A stretch of DNA of 64,000 bases from Botryococcus braunii (lineage: Eukaryota; Chlorophyta; Trebouxiophyceae): contig KV908350.1 of NCBI GenBank assembly GCA_002005505.1, positions 120,001 to 184,000 on the forward strand, read 5' to 3'. The translations under genes were made by a program, and so were the position numbers. Below are positions 1 to 12,206 of this stretch, piece after piece. Each line of letters opens with the position of its first letter. Position 1 is the stretch's first letter. The notes under the pieces were generated by a model that made no database searches, was not told the origin of the DNA, and was given only the letters and a program-made list of their open reading frames with translations.

Positions 1-34
1 CTATCCATCAACATGGATGTCCATGGATACGCAC

Positions 35-950
35 CTACACGTCGTACATGTCTCGCTCAGTACTCATCCAAGCTTTGTGCATCTTGTCATACGGAAACGT
101 CTGAGGTGTGTAATGGCTGCGTTGAATGCGGCAAAGATTTTGCAGGAGTTCTTGCTCCATTCTATTTCGAAGTGCACTCTTTAGCAGGTTCATTAGGCTG
201 AAAGTTCTCTCGTTCTCCACGCTGGTTGACGGCAAGCTCATCATGATTCTTGCCAGCAGCGCAAAGTTTGGCATGTGAATATGGGCAGCGCTAACAAATG
301 TCCTCTCCCAGAAAGCTTCGGTTGTTTGTTCAACTGAGAAAGCGCAGCGAGCCGCCGACTTCATCCTGCACAAATACTTATTTAGCATAAGTAGGTTGTT
401 CCAGCCAAGTGGCTTCTTAATGAAATTATATGCAATGTGAATGAGGCAAAGCTCTCATACGTTTACGCATAGCCGGCTTTCCAATCCACACATGCATGTA
501 TGTAAACACGATCTCCTTAGAGGAAAATAATACAGAAAAATGTTATTGCCAACATGATGAGCGATTTGTACATGCTCATGCAATAGAAGATTGGAAAGGC
601 AAAAACCACCGGCGATACCTGCCAGTGAAGAAGGCAAATTCTTGGTCCAAGCCAGAAGAAGAAACCTAAGGTGCAACCTCCTCTCCACTTGCTAGGTACG
701 CTGGCCTTCCGTAATGCATCTTCAGAACTTCGACCTTTTCCTTCACTTGAGTCATGAGTTCATCTTGATCGTCGTCCTTGTGATCAATCCAAAAGGGTAG
801 TTGCAATACCCTAAAGGCATCCGTTACATTATCGTGCTTTATAAGAAAACGCATCTTGTCCAACGCTAGGTTGGCCGCAAGAGTCACTTGTGCTTTGACT
901 TCTTCTACTACTCCTGCAATGCAACATGCTAACAACTTTAGAGGTGCCAT
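35..950 (-). pseudogene. hAT-family transposase remnant
   Basis: On the minus strand, 388-35 encodes about 117 residues matching the C-terminal dimerisation region of hAT transposases: a tryptophan-led helix, then a stretch containing LPSTSVENERTFSLM and an LRNRM motif, the typical order at the end of hAT proteins. A second minus-strand block, 950-666 (about 94 residues, with helices such as LALDKMRFLIKHDNVTDAF), lies upstream in the same orientation and may be an earlier part of the protein. The two are out of frame and separated by about 280 bases, which is either an intron or decay. No terminal inverted repeats or 8-bp target duplication could be identified. The C-terminal assignment is good. 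The link to the upstream block is inference. A third minus ORF at 1400-1158 is unrecognised. Confidence 0.6.
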
Positions 951-1400
951 TGGAATGCTTGTATCCCATTTGCATTTAAAGCCATTACAAAGGTGTCATA
1001 TTTCTGACACCGGTGGTACCAGAAGACTGGCATTGGCAAACATAACGCAGCATACAAGTATACTGGACTCACCCAAGAAGCCTTGTTCATCCACAGGCTC
1101 CTCAGTCACTGAAGTAAGCTTAGCACGTCCTCGCATGGAAGTTAACGTTATATGCAGCTAAAGTTCATGATCAATGTGTACGCCCGCAGCATACTTCAAT
1201 GTGCCGTCATTGTTCCAAAACAAAGGAGATTTTCCATTAGTTTGTTGACTCTCTAACATGTTTTCCTGGACATTTGTGAATGATATCCACAAGGTGCTCG
1301 CAAATCCGCCGCCGTTGGTGATGTACTCTCTCTGGATCATATGCTGAGTTTCCTGGCCTCCTGCAGGCAGTCCAAAGGTTGTTGTTTGTTTCAACGTCAT

Positions 1401-2892
1401 CTCAATACGTGCTTATTCAATGTTATTCACGTTGGAGCTCCTAGCCTCCCCTGCTGAAACAATAAATAAGGGCTCTAGATGAGGTTAAGTATGTCTAGCC
1501 GCAGTGCGGACTCCGCAAGTGCTGGCAATTTTGAATCGGCAACAGAAACCCGCCTATTGCAGTGGGCGAGTCGCCCAGGTCGACGTACTGTATTGCAAGA
1601 TTCGTAACAAATGAATCATGTGACATGATGTAATCCACATCGGATTCAGACTTGTGGTGTCCATGGGTACCAAAGTGGAGGAGTCGCGCAACGAATGAGT
1701 GAGCAGTCGAACTCCGACTCGAAGACCTCGACTCGAGGACCCTGATCGTCGATCTAGCCGAAGGCAATTTTGGTTCGAATGGCCGGACAAGAGCGAAAAC
1801 CCCTAAGGCCGTGCGGCCATCTGGCCGACGCAGGGCGCGAACATGAAAACCACTTGCGGCCATCGAAGGCCGATGAAAACCCTCGATCAAAAACGTTTGC
1901 GGTCAAAATTGCCGGCCGGGTACGTCCAACTGCCGTGCTTTGCGGCCAATTCCGCCAAAATTTGCCACCCTGCGGCCAAGTTGGCTGCCAACGGCCAAAA
2001 AATAAAACCCTGGGCCAGACGCGGGGAACACCCCGTTCGGTATGCAGTTTAACCCATCGAGGTGTTCGAGAAGTCCCTCAACCCCTTGGCCTCTCATACA
2101 GTAACTTAATATTTCCATGAAAATTACTTTGATCTGTGCAATTTGAATTGTTGGCAGGGACTTTTGCATGCTGTCTGTCTCAAGACTGTTGACTTCAATT
2201 GGCATCGGATACTTCCGGAGACTCAAAGAGCCATAAGGCTCGCAAGCACGGCTTCTGTTAGAGGTACAATAAAGCGACAGTGGTTTTTCGTGGGCTGGTG
2301 TACATGTGAAAACATGGGCAGCACAGGGTTGGTAGCTTCTTTTAGAGGGAACTCTTGAGGGACCTTGCTGTGCAGCCACTTCTGACTGCCACCCTGGGCA
2401 TAACTTTTTATTATAATAAATTAATCCGGAATATTCTGTTGAGAGACGCTTGAGGTGACAGGGATTTGTAAAGAAAGTACTGTGGACCGTGCAGTAGACT
2501 TTGTTGGGCACCTTACCACCGTGTGGTGTCCAAGTTGTTTTTGTGTGAAGAAGACTGGAAAGGTTGATACTTCAGTTGTCTGGTTTATTTCGTGTGTTCA
2601 CAGGCGTGGCCAAGCTTGTAGGAGGATTGAATTTCGCTGGGTTGGCCGTATGTTGTCTCACTGCTGTGGCCAAGTCAATCTTTGAGGGCAAGTTTCCCTC
2701 ATGATCATTGTGAGTTGCCATTTGGCATGCATAGAGCGTCTAACTTGCTTTTGACGATTGATCTACAGATGTAGAAGTTAAGTCATGGGACTTTAGGCCC
2801 GAAAATGAATATGAGTTTCTACATAGCACGGTGAGCCACACCACAGTTATGAGGCTGTCCTGCTGAGGCTCAACAGTGCCTTGAATAGGTGA
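1401..2892. other. Non-coding stretch with TGCGGCCA cluster
   Basis: No convincing gene is visible. Between about 1810 and 2010 the octamer TGCGGCCA or a one-base variant occurs about five times, each followed by a short GGCC-containing inverted match. This looks like a degenerate short tandem array. The rest is unremarkable. ORFs here have no recognisable domains. Confidence 0.4.
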
Positions 2893-3210
2893 ATGAAGAA
2901 TCTAGCACGGAAGTTCTCCCAATCTACAGAGCCTGCCTGGTCCGAAAAAGGTGCTATCGTGCAAGTTCAAGACAATGCATCTGTAACATTACAAACACCA
3001 GGGCGGCGGGGTCTCCCCATAGATGCAGCGAGGTATGTGGCATTAGGTTCTGGGCATATCATCTATTTAGGATCCTGCATGACAGTGCCAGATTTTGCAT
3101 GCATGGGTCCTTGTGGAGCTCCTCCAAGCACTATAGATGCTCGTTTCCAGGATAGGCTTCACTTGGATTATGCTCGAGTCAAAATGTCAAATTCGTTCTT
3201 CGGGAGAAAA
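2893..3210 (+). CDS. Possible upstream exon or separate small ORF
   Basis: The frame opened by ATG 2893 is free of stops for 166 codons. Its first ~106 residues have a balanced composition (for example VARYVALGSGHIIYLGS-like hydrophobic strands) before running into a C-rich/A-rich tract near 3260. A possible donor GTGTAT follows position 3210. A stop lies immediately upstream in frame, so 2893 would be a genuine start or this is chance. No domain is recognised. It may be a 5' exon of host gene 1, but no acceptor joining it in frame to the 3451 exon was found. Confidence 0.25.
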
Positions 3211-3450
3211 GTGTATAGGGTGTTCACTCGTAGGCCAAGAGCCAGTTTGTGTCTGGACCCCCCACCCCCCCCCCCCCCCACACAAAAAAAAATAAATGAC
3301 ATGGAAAGCGGACTGCACCATGTGGCAGCAGCTTGTTCACCCCCAACATGCTTCGAAGTAGCTTTCAAACAAATAGATTTTTTTCAGCCTTGAGACAAGG
3401 CTGCTGGATCAAGAGTGCACATGGAGAGTTGATGATGGCCGGGGGCCACC

Positions 3451-6400
3451 ATGTTGTATCTGATGCATCGCCATGTGGTGTGGGACAGGCTGAAAGGCAT
3501 TGTGGGCAGTGCTATTGACACTGCAAGTGTGGGGGCGGGATGGCTTGCATCGTCATTGCCAGTCCCTGGCGAAAACTTGTTCCGGGCAGACAAGGCTTCA
3601 CTCTTTCGGCGAAAGGAGCAGTATGACGAACTTGATGAGTCAAGCATCTTGAATGCTGGAAATGTCTCTTCTCATGTTGAGACTGGATCCCCACCTGCGG
3701 CATCTGCTTCTTTCCTGGGTTTGGGAAGGCAGAGCAATGCCAGCACCCCAGCAAGTGGCGGCCTTGGCAGTCTTATCGGTGAGGAATACGGTGTGGAAAA
3801 TTGGGGGAAGTTTTGCAGGAGATGTGTGTTGAAAAATGTTGGGCATCCTGACGCTTGAATATGCCATATGTGTTGACACCAGCTGGACTAGACATGATTT
3901 ACGTGATGCGCAATGCATTTCATTCCAAAGCAAGTTTGACAAGGGCATCAATGTTGGCCTTTGTCCCAGCCTTGACAGGAAAGGAGTGGGTTTCCATATC
4001 AGAGTTCATTACTGGGTTAATCCAGGATCCTTGATGTGGGGATTGGCCGGCTCGGGCAGTCGAATAGTTTTACTCAGGGTCCATGCCTCTAAAGGGTTTG
4101 GAAGGAGCGAGAAGAATGAGGCAATACTAAGAAACCACCCATTATAGCTTGTCCTCTACCCTTCACCAGGGAATCTGAAGAAAGGACCCATACACATCTC
4201 TGTCCTGCATTTGAGTATGTCCTGCTTTTGCCAATGCTCTTGGATAGTATCGAGGTCTTCTGACTCTCTTCATTTTCAGTTTAATTCTGGGAGTGAGCAG
4301 TGGTTTGAAGTGCTGAATGTGCGTTCTGACTGTGGAGAGCAGGTGTGCGAAACCTTCCTTTGACTGGGTCCAAGCAAAAGCCTTCCAGATCATCTGTAGA
4401 TGGGGTAACAGCAGTTTCTGGAGACGCCTCGGGCCCAGGGCCATTGGGTATGGGAGCTCGGGCTTTGCCAGTAACCTCACCAAGCCCATCCCACACGCCT
4501 GGTAAATTCCATCCTGCAGAGCTGCGTTTGCCTGTTTGGTTGCCAACTGAATTGTGGAGCAGGCTGTTGCTTCTTAGTCTGAATCACCGTTTTGTTGCGT
4601 TGCATGCCTACATGAAATGAAAGAGATATGAAAGCACATACTCGTGTTCTTGCGTATGGTGATACAGTGTTCCAGACATGAACACATTTATTTTTTAAAA
4701 TAATGTGTGTTTACTTATTTCGGGTGCAATGTATACATTGAAGAAATCAACTTCAGTTTTTAGTAGTTCTCTTGCTCATGTAGGAGGGGCAAGCAGCGCA
4801 CCACCCCTTAGGGACACACGTCCTCTACCTTTGTCCTTTGAGGGGTCACCTATGCAGCCAAGTTCGTCTGCCCAGGATTTGCTGGACCTTAGTGTCGATT
4901 TAACAGCCACGGGACCCATTGGAATGTTCACATTATCCACTGGGGATCCATTCATGACCACCAGCAGCCTGGATGGGCCGCGCCCTAGCTCTGTCTTGGA
5001 TCCTGTCCCTGTGACCGGTCCATCCACTTCGCGCTTTAACTTTTCTCAGGTGCGTGGAGAATGGGCAATTTCTGTGTCAAGGGCCTGTGGGTAGGTATAG
5101 GGGCGGTGTTGAAAGTCTGAAGGACTTACACCAAGGGTATTTGTATTTGTGCATCTGCGCTGTGCATGTGCCTGTGTCTTGGTGTGCCAAATTGGGAAGT
5201 ATGGTTCAGAAGGTGTCCATGGGATATACATTCTGTTTAGATGCTGGGGGAGGGTGAGAAAAGGTTGTTATTGGGAAACACCTCCAGAGGCGTGCAGGGA
5301 GATGACAGAAGTTTGGCACTCGCTGCTCAGAAGACAGAGCACACCGTCAGACTTGAATGCTGATTGATGGGTTGCGGATGGGGGAAGCAGAATGCAAATG
5401 GGAAGCGGCAGCAATCTGCTTTCGTACAAAGCCATGAGGCCACCATGCCTGCGCGACCCAACAATGTCACAGACTCGGTTTTGTCAGATGATTCAGCTAT
5501 GGAGATCCTGTCCTCAGTAAATGAAGTGCTGCCGCACACCAGCCCGCAGGGACCTGGCACAGTAGCCCCAGATGAGCAGCGTCCTGAGCGCAACGCCTTC
5601 ATTGAAAACCCGTTCTCACTAGCACCATTCGGCGATATCGACAGGCATCGCACTAAATTCTCTGTGAAGGCAACATCGATGGGGCGTCCGCATCCGGCGT
5701 TGGTGCCCAGCATGGAGAGCAGGCATCCATACGAGCGGGCACATTCCCTTCCTGTTCAAGAACCCCCTGATCTGAATGGGGTCGGTGAGCCTGAGCAAGA
5801 AGGCCGCGACCTCCGGGGCGTCTCCCTGCAGGGAACCCATGAGGGGGCACCCCTGGCAGAACCCGGAGCGAGCAAAAGTATAACAGAACAGGGGCCCTGG
5901 AGCGCAGCTACACCGGGAGGCAGGGGCCGAAGGAAAGGGATGGGGCCACCCAAGCCCTCTCGCCCGCCTCCAGCTCCCCCATCAGGGCCAGCCGATTCTG
6001 CATCAGAATCGCTGCGCCTGCGCACAGACAGCATGCGGTCGGCCTCATCGAGCCAGAGCGGCTTGAGTGCCTCCCTCGCAGGAACAGGCGGCACATGGAG
6101 CGATCCACCTACTGTCCCAGAGCTGAGCCCTAAGGCCTATGACATATTTGAGCCCAGAGCGGATCCAGAGAATGCAGATGTGCCTGTGCATGGAAATAAG
6201 GAGGTCCATCATTTTGCGCCCTTAGGGGCGTCGCGTTCTGCTAGCACCTTGAACGCTTCCACTCGCGAGCTGAGGAGATTGAAAGGCCTGTCTGGTACAG
6301 CCCTGCTCCTCTCCCCACATGAATGCTTTTGCTGGTGGTGGATAATGCATGTTTGTCAAACGGAGCACCTGACATGCTGTGTTGAAGCAAGTGCAGACTT

Positions 6401-8183
6401 GCTGAGTGGAACACATCCTGGGCATGGCATAACTTTGGAAGGTGTAGGTCACTGTCTCAGTGCAGGTGATATTAAATGTTTGAGTCTTCTATGGAAGGAT
6501 TGTGATAATGATTTTTGAACAAGCCAGTGGCATGAAGAGCAGCTATTGGATGCAGGTCGTCAGGTGCTGGCTGAGATTGCTGAGGGCAGCATCCTTCGAA
6601 AGAAGTGGGTCACCCACATGGCACCTGCACAGGTAGTGAGTGCCAGCAAGCCCACCCGCCACATTCGCTGCACACTCAACAATGGGAAGGTCTGTTTGCA
6701 TTATTTTCACCAGGTAAACACCGCAACCATGGGCCCCTATTCTCTTCCTTGAATGCGGTTTATCTCTCTGCCAATGATGGCTGTGTCGGATTTTGATGGA
6801 GGAAGCTCTGAACCTCAGTCAATTAATAAAACAGTCTGCCATCCAGGGCATTTTGATGCGAGCTTTTTTAGATCTCTCCAATTCTCTGAACTTCTCATCT
6901 TTCAGGCCTTACACTAATTTCTGTCGCCCTGGTTGAGAATGGCTCTTTGGTCCTCGTTGCATGGAGGGATCAAATCTGGGCAAATTCAAAAAGCTGTTGT
7001 TGAGTCGAGCTAGAAATATGCATGTGCAGCTGCCGGCGCCCCCTTGATGGATGGGTTGAGGAGCGCAGGGCGTGAAAGGTCTTGTGGACAAAGTGGAGGT
7101 AAATGCGATTGTCCAAAGAGTTGAAGTACCAGCGGGGAACTGGTCACGGGGGAAGACCATGCTGGTTCATACAAATAAGGGCGTCCTTGCGTTGGAACCG
7201 CCTACTGCTGCTGCTTTTTCCCTCTGGGTATTGGGTCTGAATGCAGCCTTGGCTATCAGCCAAGCGCGTCGGAAGGATCTTGTGTTTGCCTGTCCAGCAC
7301 ATGCCATCCCGCGGAATGCCATGCTCGTGGTGAATGAACCGAACTCTCGCAGCCTCACCGAGTAAAGGCTTTTTAGCTGTCGTGTGTGGGCAGGCGCCTC
7401 TGTGTGAACTAGTTCAAAGTGAATAATGCCAGGAATCCGTAGGCTGATGCGAAAAACTTTAAATGCTTGCTGGCACCATCACGATTGTTAGGGTGGTTTT
7501 GCAGTGGGCTCTGTTCCACTTGGTGTTTTAGGCATTCCTCTCGTTACTAGCATGGTTGTGCTGGGCTCAAGTTGGTAATGTTCATGTGACCTGCCAGGAA
7601 GCTTGGCTTGTCAGGGGTGAGTCAGGGTCATCAACACATATCATCTATCGACTTACTGGGCTTTAAGATCCCTAAGAGCGTGGTGGCCAGCCCAAGTGAG
7701 GGTGTTGGATGCGAGGCTGCAAACAGATGCTGGCCTCTGCCAGCCCTTGCCCTTGGAATGGGCTGCAGTACTGTGTGCTGCTGAAATGCATCATGTCTGG
7801 GAGGATGAAGAAATGGTAAGGCTGTGATGGCCCTTGCTGCAAGCCTCAGTCATGTCCACAACTTAGAAAATGATTAAGTTTATGTCAAGTATCATGACAA
7901 ACAGTTAAGACCAGTTAGGATACGCTGCAGTTGTACATGTCTGAGGTGGGGTTGGATGGCACTCTACGCTCCGTGGAGTGTGATGCCGGTTCAGTATAAG
8001 GCAATACGCGTGTGTGTGACGAAGTCGATGGTGGGCATTCATATGAGTTTGGTGACGTGTTGAGACGCAGGGAGGGCAGTAAGTGTGAAAGAGGTTACCA
8101 GAATTATATCCACGTGTAACACACCTGCTTTTTAGATGCAAAAGCATTTAGATACCTCGAGGGATCTGGACGAAGTTGTCATT
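3451..8183 (+). CDS. Host gene 1: Ser/Pro-rich protein with PH-like domain (multi-exon, 3' end not found)
   Basis: Proposed exons: 3451-3778, 4343-4501, 4784-5049, 5412-~6294, 6528-6713, 7069-7361, 7701-7815, 8136-8183. All introns start with GT and end with AG. Phases fit at every junction except 6294/6528, where a boundary or small exon is unresolved. The start is the ATG at 3451, preceded by GCCACC, a good Kozak match. The first four exons encode a low-complexity Ser/Pro/Gly-rich region. Exons 6528-6713 and 7069-7361 read like a pleckstrin-homology fold: an early GSILRKK strand, RHIRCTLNNGKVCLHY, then TMLVHTNKGVLALEPP and a final helix with the conserved Trp (FSLWVLGLNAALAI). PH domains usually bind phosphoinositides or proteins at membranes. 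That function is inferred. The TAA at 7363 overlaps the donor GTAAAG, so it is probably intronic. Phase 2 at 7361 joins phase 2 at 7701. The gene must continue beyond 8183 (donor GTGAGT), where microsatellites and transposon debris begin. No family name is offered. Confidence 0.6.
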
Positions 8184-8453
8184 GTGAGTATGTAGCCAAC
8201 GCTGCGTCTGCGTTCTTAAAGAATAAGCAAGACCTGCGTGCAAGCTGGATTTTATTGGTGTTGCATGAGCGCTAGGGTTTGTTGGGGATGTACTATCCGG
8301 CACTTGGCCGGACAACAACTGTGCATTTACGGTTGCGGTGCTGTCTCTGGGACCCAGTTGCTGTGCAATCTGAACGTGTTTCAGTCGATTCCCCCTCTCT
8401 CCCTCTCTTGCCTACCTCACTGCCGCCCCCTCACGCTCCCGTCCTCTCTCGCG

Positions 8454-8454
<1 letters not shown>
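7362..8454. other. Introns and 3' region of host gene 1
   Basis: Apart from the two small exons at 7701-7815 and 8136-8183 nothing else is recognised. No polyadenylation signal could be assigned. Confidence 0.35.
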
Positions 8455-8516
<62 letters not shown>

Positions 8517-8540
8517 TGTCTGTCTGTCTGTCTGTGTCTG
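8455..8540. repeat. (GT)n / (CTGT)n microsatellite
   Basis: About 58 bases of perfect GT dinucleotide run directly into CTGT tetranucleotide repeats and then a T/C-rich tract. The cysteine/valine-rich ORFs read from it are artefacts. Confidence 0.95.
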
Positions 8541-8854
8541 TCTGTCTCTCTGTGCCTCCTCTCTGTCTCTGTGTTTGTCTCTGTCTGTCTACGTTTGTCT
8601 GTCTCCGTCTCTTCCCGTTTCTGTCTCCCTCTGCCTACCCCCCCCCTTGGCCCATTTCTCCCCGATTCCCCATCGTCTCAACCCCGGTCCCCTTTTCTTC
8701 CCATACCCCTCTTGCCCTTTCCTTGCCTTTGTTAAGGCTTGGGTCCTCGCACATGTAGGGAAGCCTAAATTGGAAAGCACGGTTGTCTTGCTCACACATT
8801 GCCCCATTGAAAACTGGACAGTAGGTCGCTTCAGGTGTTCTTGGTCTGTCTAGG

Positions 8855-8954
8855 CCCCCCCCCCCCCCCGTGTGTGTGTGTGTGTGTGTGGGGGGGGGGT
8901 GGGTGGGTGTGGGTGGGGGGGTGGGTGGGTGTGGGTGGGGGGGTGGGTGGGTGG

Positions 8955-9012
<58 letters not shown>

Positions 9013-9055
9013 CCCTATAGGCTGTTGAACAACCGGACCGCAGCCCCCCCCCCCC
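8855..9055. repeat. Compound C-run / GT / GGGTGGGTGT / GT microsatellite
   Basis: A C run of about 15, then GT repeats, a G run, about 60 bases of GGGT/GTGGGT variants, another perfect GT block (to about 9009), and a C run near 9043-9055. The G-rich block has many runs of three or more G and could form G-quadruplex in single-stranded form (inference). Confidence 0.9.
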
Positions 9056-9116
9056 CACCCTTGAGAGGTCATAGCCAGGGTCCTCCGTGCGGTATGGCAA
9101 ATGCCAATCACAACTA

Positions 9117-9317
<201 letters not shown>

Positions 9318-9533
9318 GGTACCGTCGCTAATTATTGTTCACATAATTATTTCGGTGTTCAATTTTATAAATATTGAATAAACCCCAAAATCGGGTGTTC
9401 AATAATTTTCGCCATTAAATTTCGGAATAAAAAAGAGGGGCACGTGCATCCCCGACTTGCACGGATGATCGGAAGACACTATTGCATGGTTTAAAAAATA
9501 ATGGGTCGTGTTTTCATCGCCTAGAAACCGATT

Positions 9534-9731
9534 TTGTCAATTCTGATCGAGGATCAGATACCAGCTGAACCTAAGAGAAAGAGGGGGCGACCTAAGGGCA
9601 GCAAAAACAGGCCCAGAGTGATTGAGAGGAGACAGATGACAGCTCAGAGGCAGAGACAGAGCTCAGATCAGTTGACGAAGGCAGTGTATCAGAGAATGAC
9701 TCAAGTTCTAGCCAAGATAGCGAGCTAGAGT
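9534..9731 (+). CDS. Short basic ORF with AT-hook motif
   Basis: An open frame of about 65 residues contains KRKRGRPKGSKN, a textbook AT-hook core (RGRP flanked by basic residues), followed by a basic/glutamine-rich helix. AT-hooks bind the minor groove of AT-rich DNA. The frame starts at a non-ATG codon near 9534, so this is probably the C-terminal end of something longer. About 190 bases downstream a G-rich tract ending in GGGGGG is followed by TGTTCAAC, which resembles a polypurine tract next to an LTR start, so this may be the last part of a decayed LTR element. Identity is uncertain. Confidence 0.4.
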
Positions 9732-9927
9732 AAGTTGAGTAGGGCGGGACATCATCACGTCCCGAGGTGGACTACTAGGGTGATACATATGGAGTTAGAG
9801 GTTCTTGTTGGCTAAGACATTTTTCTAGGAGTGTTTAAACATTATCTAGATGTTTAGAAGGTTCTCTGGTAGTTTTTGGAGATGTTCAGAAATTTAAAAT
9901 ATTCAGAAAACCCCTCGAGGGGGGTGT

Positions 9928-11320
9928 TCAACATTTACCGTCATTAAATTTTCTCATTTGTATATATAACATCGTACACAGCGTGACTCTCCGGATTAGC
10001 AGCCATTTGGGTCCCGTCATGGGACTCCCACGAATTAGCATACTCGGAGCATCCTTCCACTTGACGAGGAAATGATAAATTGGAGTGACTTGATCTCGCC
10101 GGGAGCCAGTGACCTTGTGATCAGTGATGTCTTTCACTTCATACCACAGATCACCGTCAAGAACAGTAGGCATAGGAGGTGAAGCGACCGGCGCCCGTGT
10201 TTCTCCCTCCTTAAAAAGGGTTTCAACAATGAAAATCGTGAAAATCGTTATGCCGGCGGACACCGCTGGGTAGCTTAAGCCGATAAGCAACGTCCCCCAC
10301 ACGTTGGGTGACTTTGTAGGTCCAATGCATTTGGACAAGATCTTGGTGCATTGCACCGTGTGCCGTGTTGCATTTTGTGTAGAGGGAAGAACCCAATCTC
10401 CCTCACTCAAGGTAAGCGACCGGCGCCCCTTGTCATGCCGACGTTTTTGAGTGAGCTGTGCTTGCTCAATATTAAAGACGAGCTTAGAAGCCTTGGAGCC
10501 AGAGATGTTAGAGGGCCTATGAAATGCTGCTTGCAAGCAAGCACGTGCCGCCTGCGTTCGAGCTTGGCTCTCTGCCCTACGGTGGCCACCCATGGGACAC
10601 GAGACGTTCGAGATTTCAGACTCGGATCTAAGGTAGAGGGTAGCAAACTCTCTAACCCCTCCGGTGCATGGGACTGGCGCCCCAGGTGTCGCGCGAATGG
10701 TATCTTGAAACCGATTATTGATGGCGAATCCGTCGCATGGCAGAGTTTTCGACCAATCATCCCCGTGGGGTTTGACATGGTTCCTTAATAAATCTGGAAG
10801 GATTCTATCCGCTCGTTCAGTCTGACCATGCGATTGAGGACGATAAGCTGTAGAGTGATGTTCTTCTGTTGAAACCATGGCCGCAAAAAATTCCAGTCAC
10901 CTCAAGATATCTAACAGAGATGATTTGCAAGGGCTTGCTCCATCCGCAATAGATTTGTTTTTTTCTAAGAAATCGGCTGATTGCGGAGATGTCACAGTGG
11001 GTTTGCAAGGAATGAACTTGCAGATCATCGTTACTTTGTCCACTCCGACAAAAATAGAAGAATTCCCCGTTTCCCTGTCCTCTGGAAGTGATACAATCCA
11101 ATCCAAGGAAATTGTATCCCGTGCTTGCTGTGGGGGTGGCATGGGTTGCACTAATCCTGCATGAGCAAGGTTTGGTGCCTTGTTCCTCTGGCAATCACAT
11201 TCGTCGCAAAATTTGCGGACTTGAGTATGAAGACCCAGCCAGTGGTTTTTTCCTCTATAAGGACTTGTGTTTTGAACAGCAACCACGTTCTCTATACGGA
11301 GGGCAGTAGTAGGTTTGGAT
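9928..11320 (-). pseudogene. Decayed chromovirus (Ty3/gypsy) integrase with chromodomain
   Basis: Reading the minus strand, 11286-10897 covers the end of the zinc-binding HHCC region (CDECDCQRNKAP) and the start of the catalytic core (SLDWIVSLP, VDKVTM). After a frameshift, 10878-9928 covers the end of the core (TAYRPQSHGQTERADRIL, the usual HPQTDGQTER motif with substitutions), the C-terminal DNA-binding part (EGDWVL) and a degenerate chromodomain (YEVKDITDHK, FLVKWKDAPS). The catalytic residues are split across frames and several conserved positions are lost, so it is inactive. No reverse transcriptase or LTR pair is visible. It is unrelated in detail to the intact chromoviruses D and E downstream. 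Confidence 0.75.
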
Positions 11321-11944
11321 GATGCCTTGTCGACTCTGGGTCATGCGGTATGGCTATGACCAAGGACACTTCTGTGACTGACCAGACTCCATTTCGGAAT
11401 TCCATTTTTGCTGTATCTTCAGCTTTGAGAGAACACAGGATCTTCCGCGTAAGCGGCCATCATCCTTAATATTTTGGAATGTTCTTCTTCGGTATAAATC
11501 GTTCTAGCGAGGGAGGTAGTTCGGCACGCTCTACGTCCGTAGGAAACCTGCGTTGCTTCTTACGGATGTGTTCGGTGCTTTTACTCCCTTCTGTTATGTC
11601 TCCTACTTCGAAGATTGCAGAGGCCCTGGGTAGATAAGAACATCACCCTTGGACGGTACGAGGCTCGACACTAGTGGATTGGCCCCTGGGTAAGGACGAG
11701 CCTCCCCGTTGCGTACCGTTTCCTGTAGATGTTTCACCCCGCTGCGCTTCGTTAGTAAGTACAGAACGACACTAATGAGTGAACGTCAATGATGCCAGAA
11801 GGTGATTAGGGCATCTACTCAAGTGTTCAGCAACGTTTATTCCGCCTGGTTCGTATTTTCATTCATAATGGAAGCGAGGCAAGAACTCTTGCTCGTTGGC
11901 AAAAGTTCTCGACTCTCGAGAGCCCGTAGTCGTGTCAACACAAG
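11321..11944. other. Unassigned stretch
   Basis: No ORF, repeat or known element could be assigned. It separates the decayed chromovirus from the Copia-A debris. Confidence 0.3.
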
Positions 11945-12206
11945 TGTGAAAGGTTATGGGCAGAGAGAACACCTGTAAGTCCGCAAAGGATTTCAATGCA
12001 CTGGAGAGGTTTCGTAAGTCAGACCTCGACACACCCTTTGGCGCGACTGATACAGGTTCGACAGGAGCGCCTTCCGTTGCAGCAACCAAACAAGTACAAC
12101 TGTCTCAAAGACAAATCAAATATGCAACAGCAAGCTCCAATTTGCAATCAGACAGGACTTCCAGTCCGTGGCTCAAGATTCGGCCAAACAAAGAATCGAT
12201 TACATA
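11945..12206 (-). repeat. Copia-A LTR fragment (inverted)
   Basis: Starts with TGTGAAAGGTTATGGGC, the reverse complement of the family-A LTR 3' end, and continues through the U5-side block found in every family-A LTR. It breaks off near 12206. A related but diverged block recurs at about 12425-12510 and 12590-12658. Confidence 0.75.

Noticed and set aside
1903..2511. Minus-strand 202-codon ORF
   Set aside because: No domain, irregular composition, and part of it crosses the TGCGGCCA cluster.
3388..3450. Acceptor at 3387 as the start of the first recognised exon of host gene 1
   Set aside because: In-frame stops at 3391 and 3430 lie before 3451, so the Kozak-like ATG at 3451 was preferred.
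5327..6108. Minus-strand ORFs opposite exon 5412-6294
   Set aside because: Shadows of a phase-consistent plus-strand exon.
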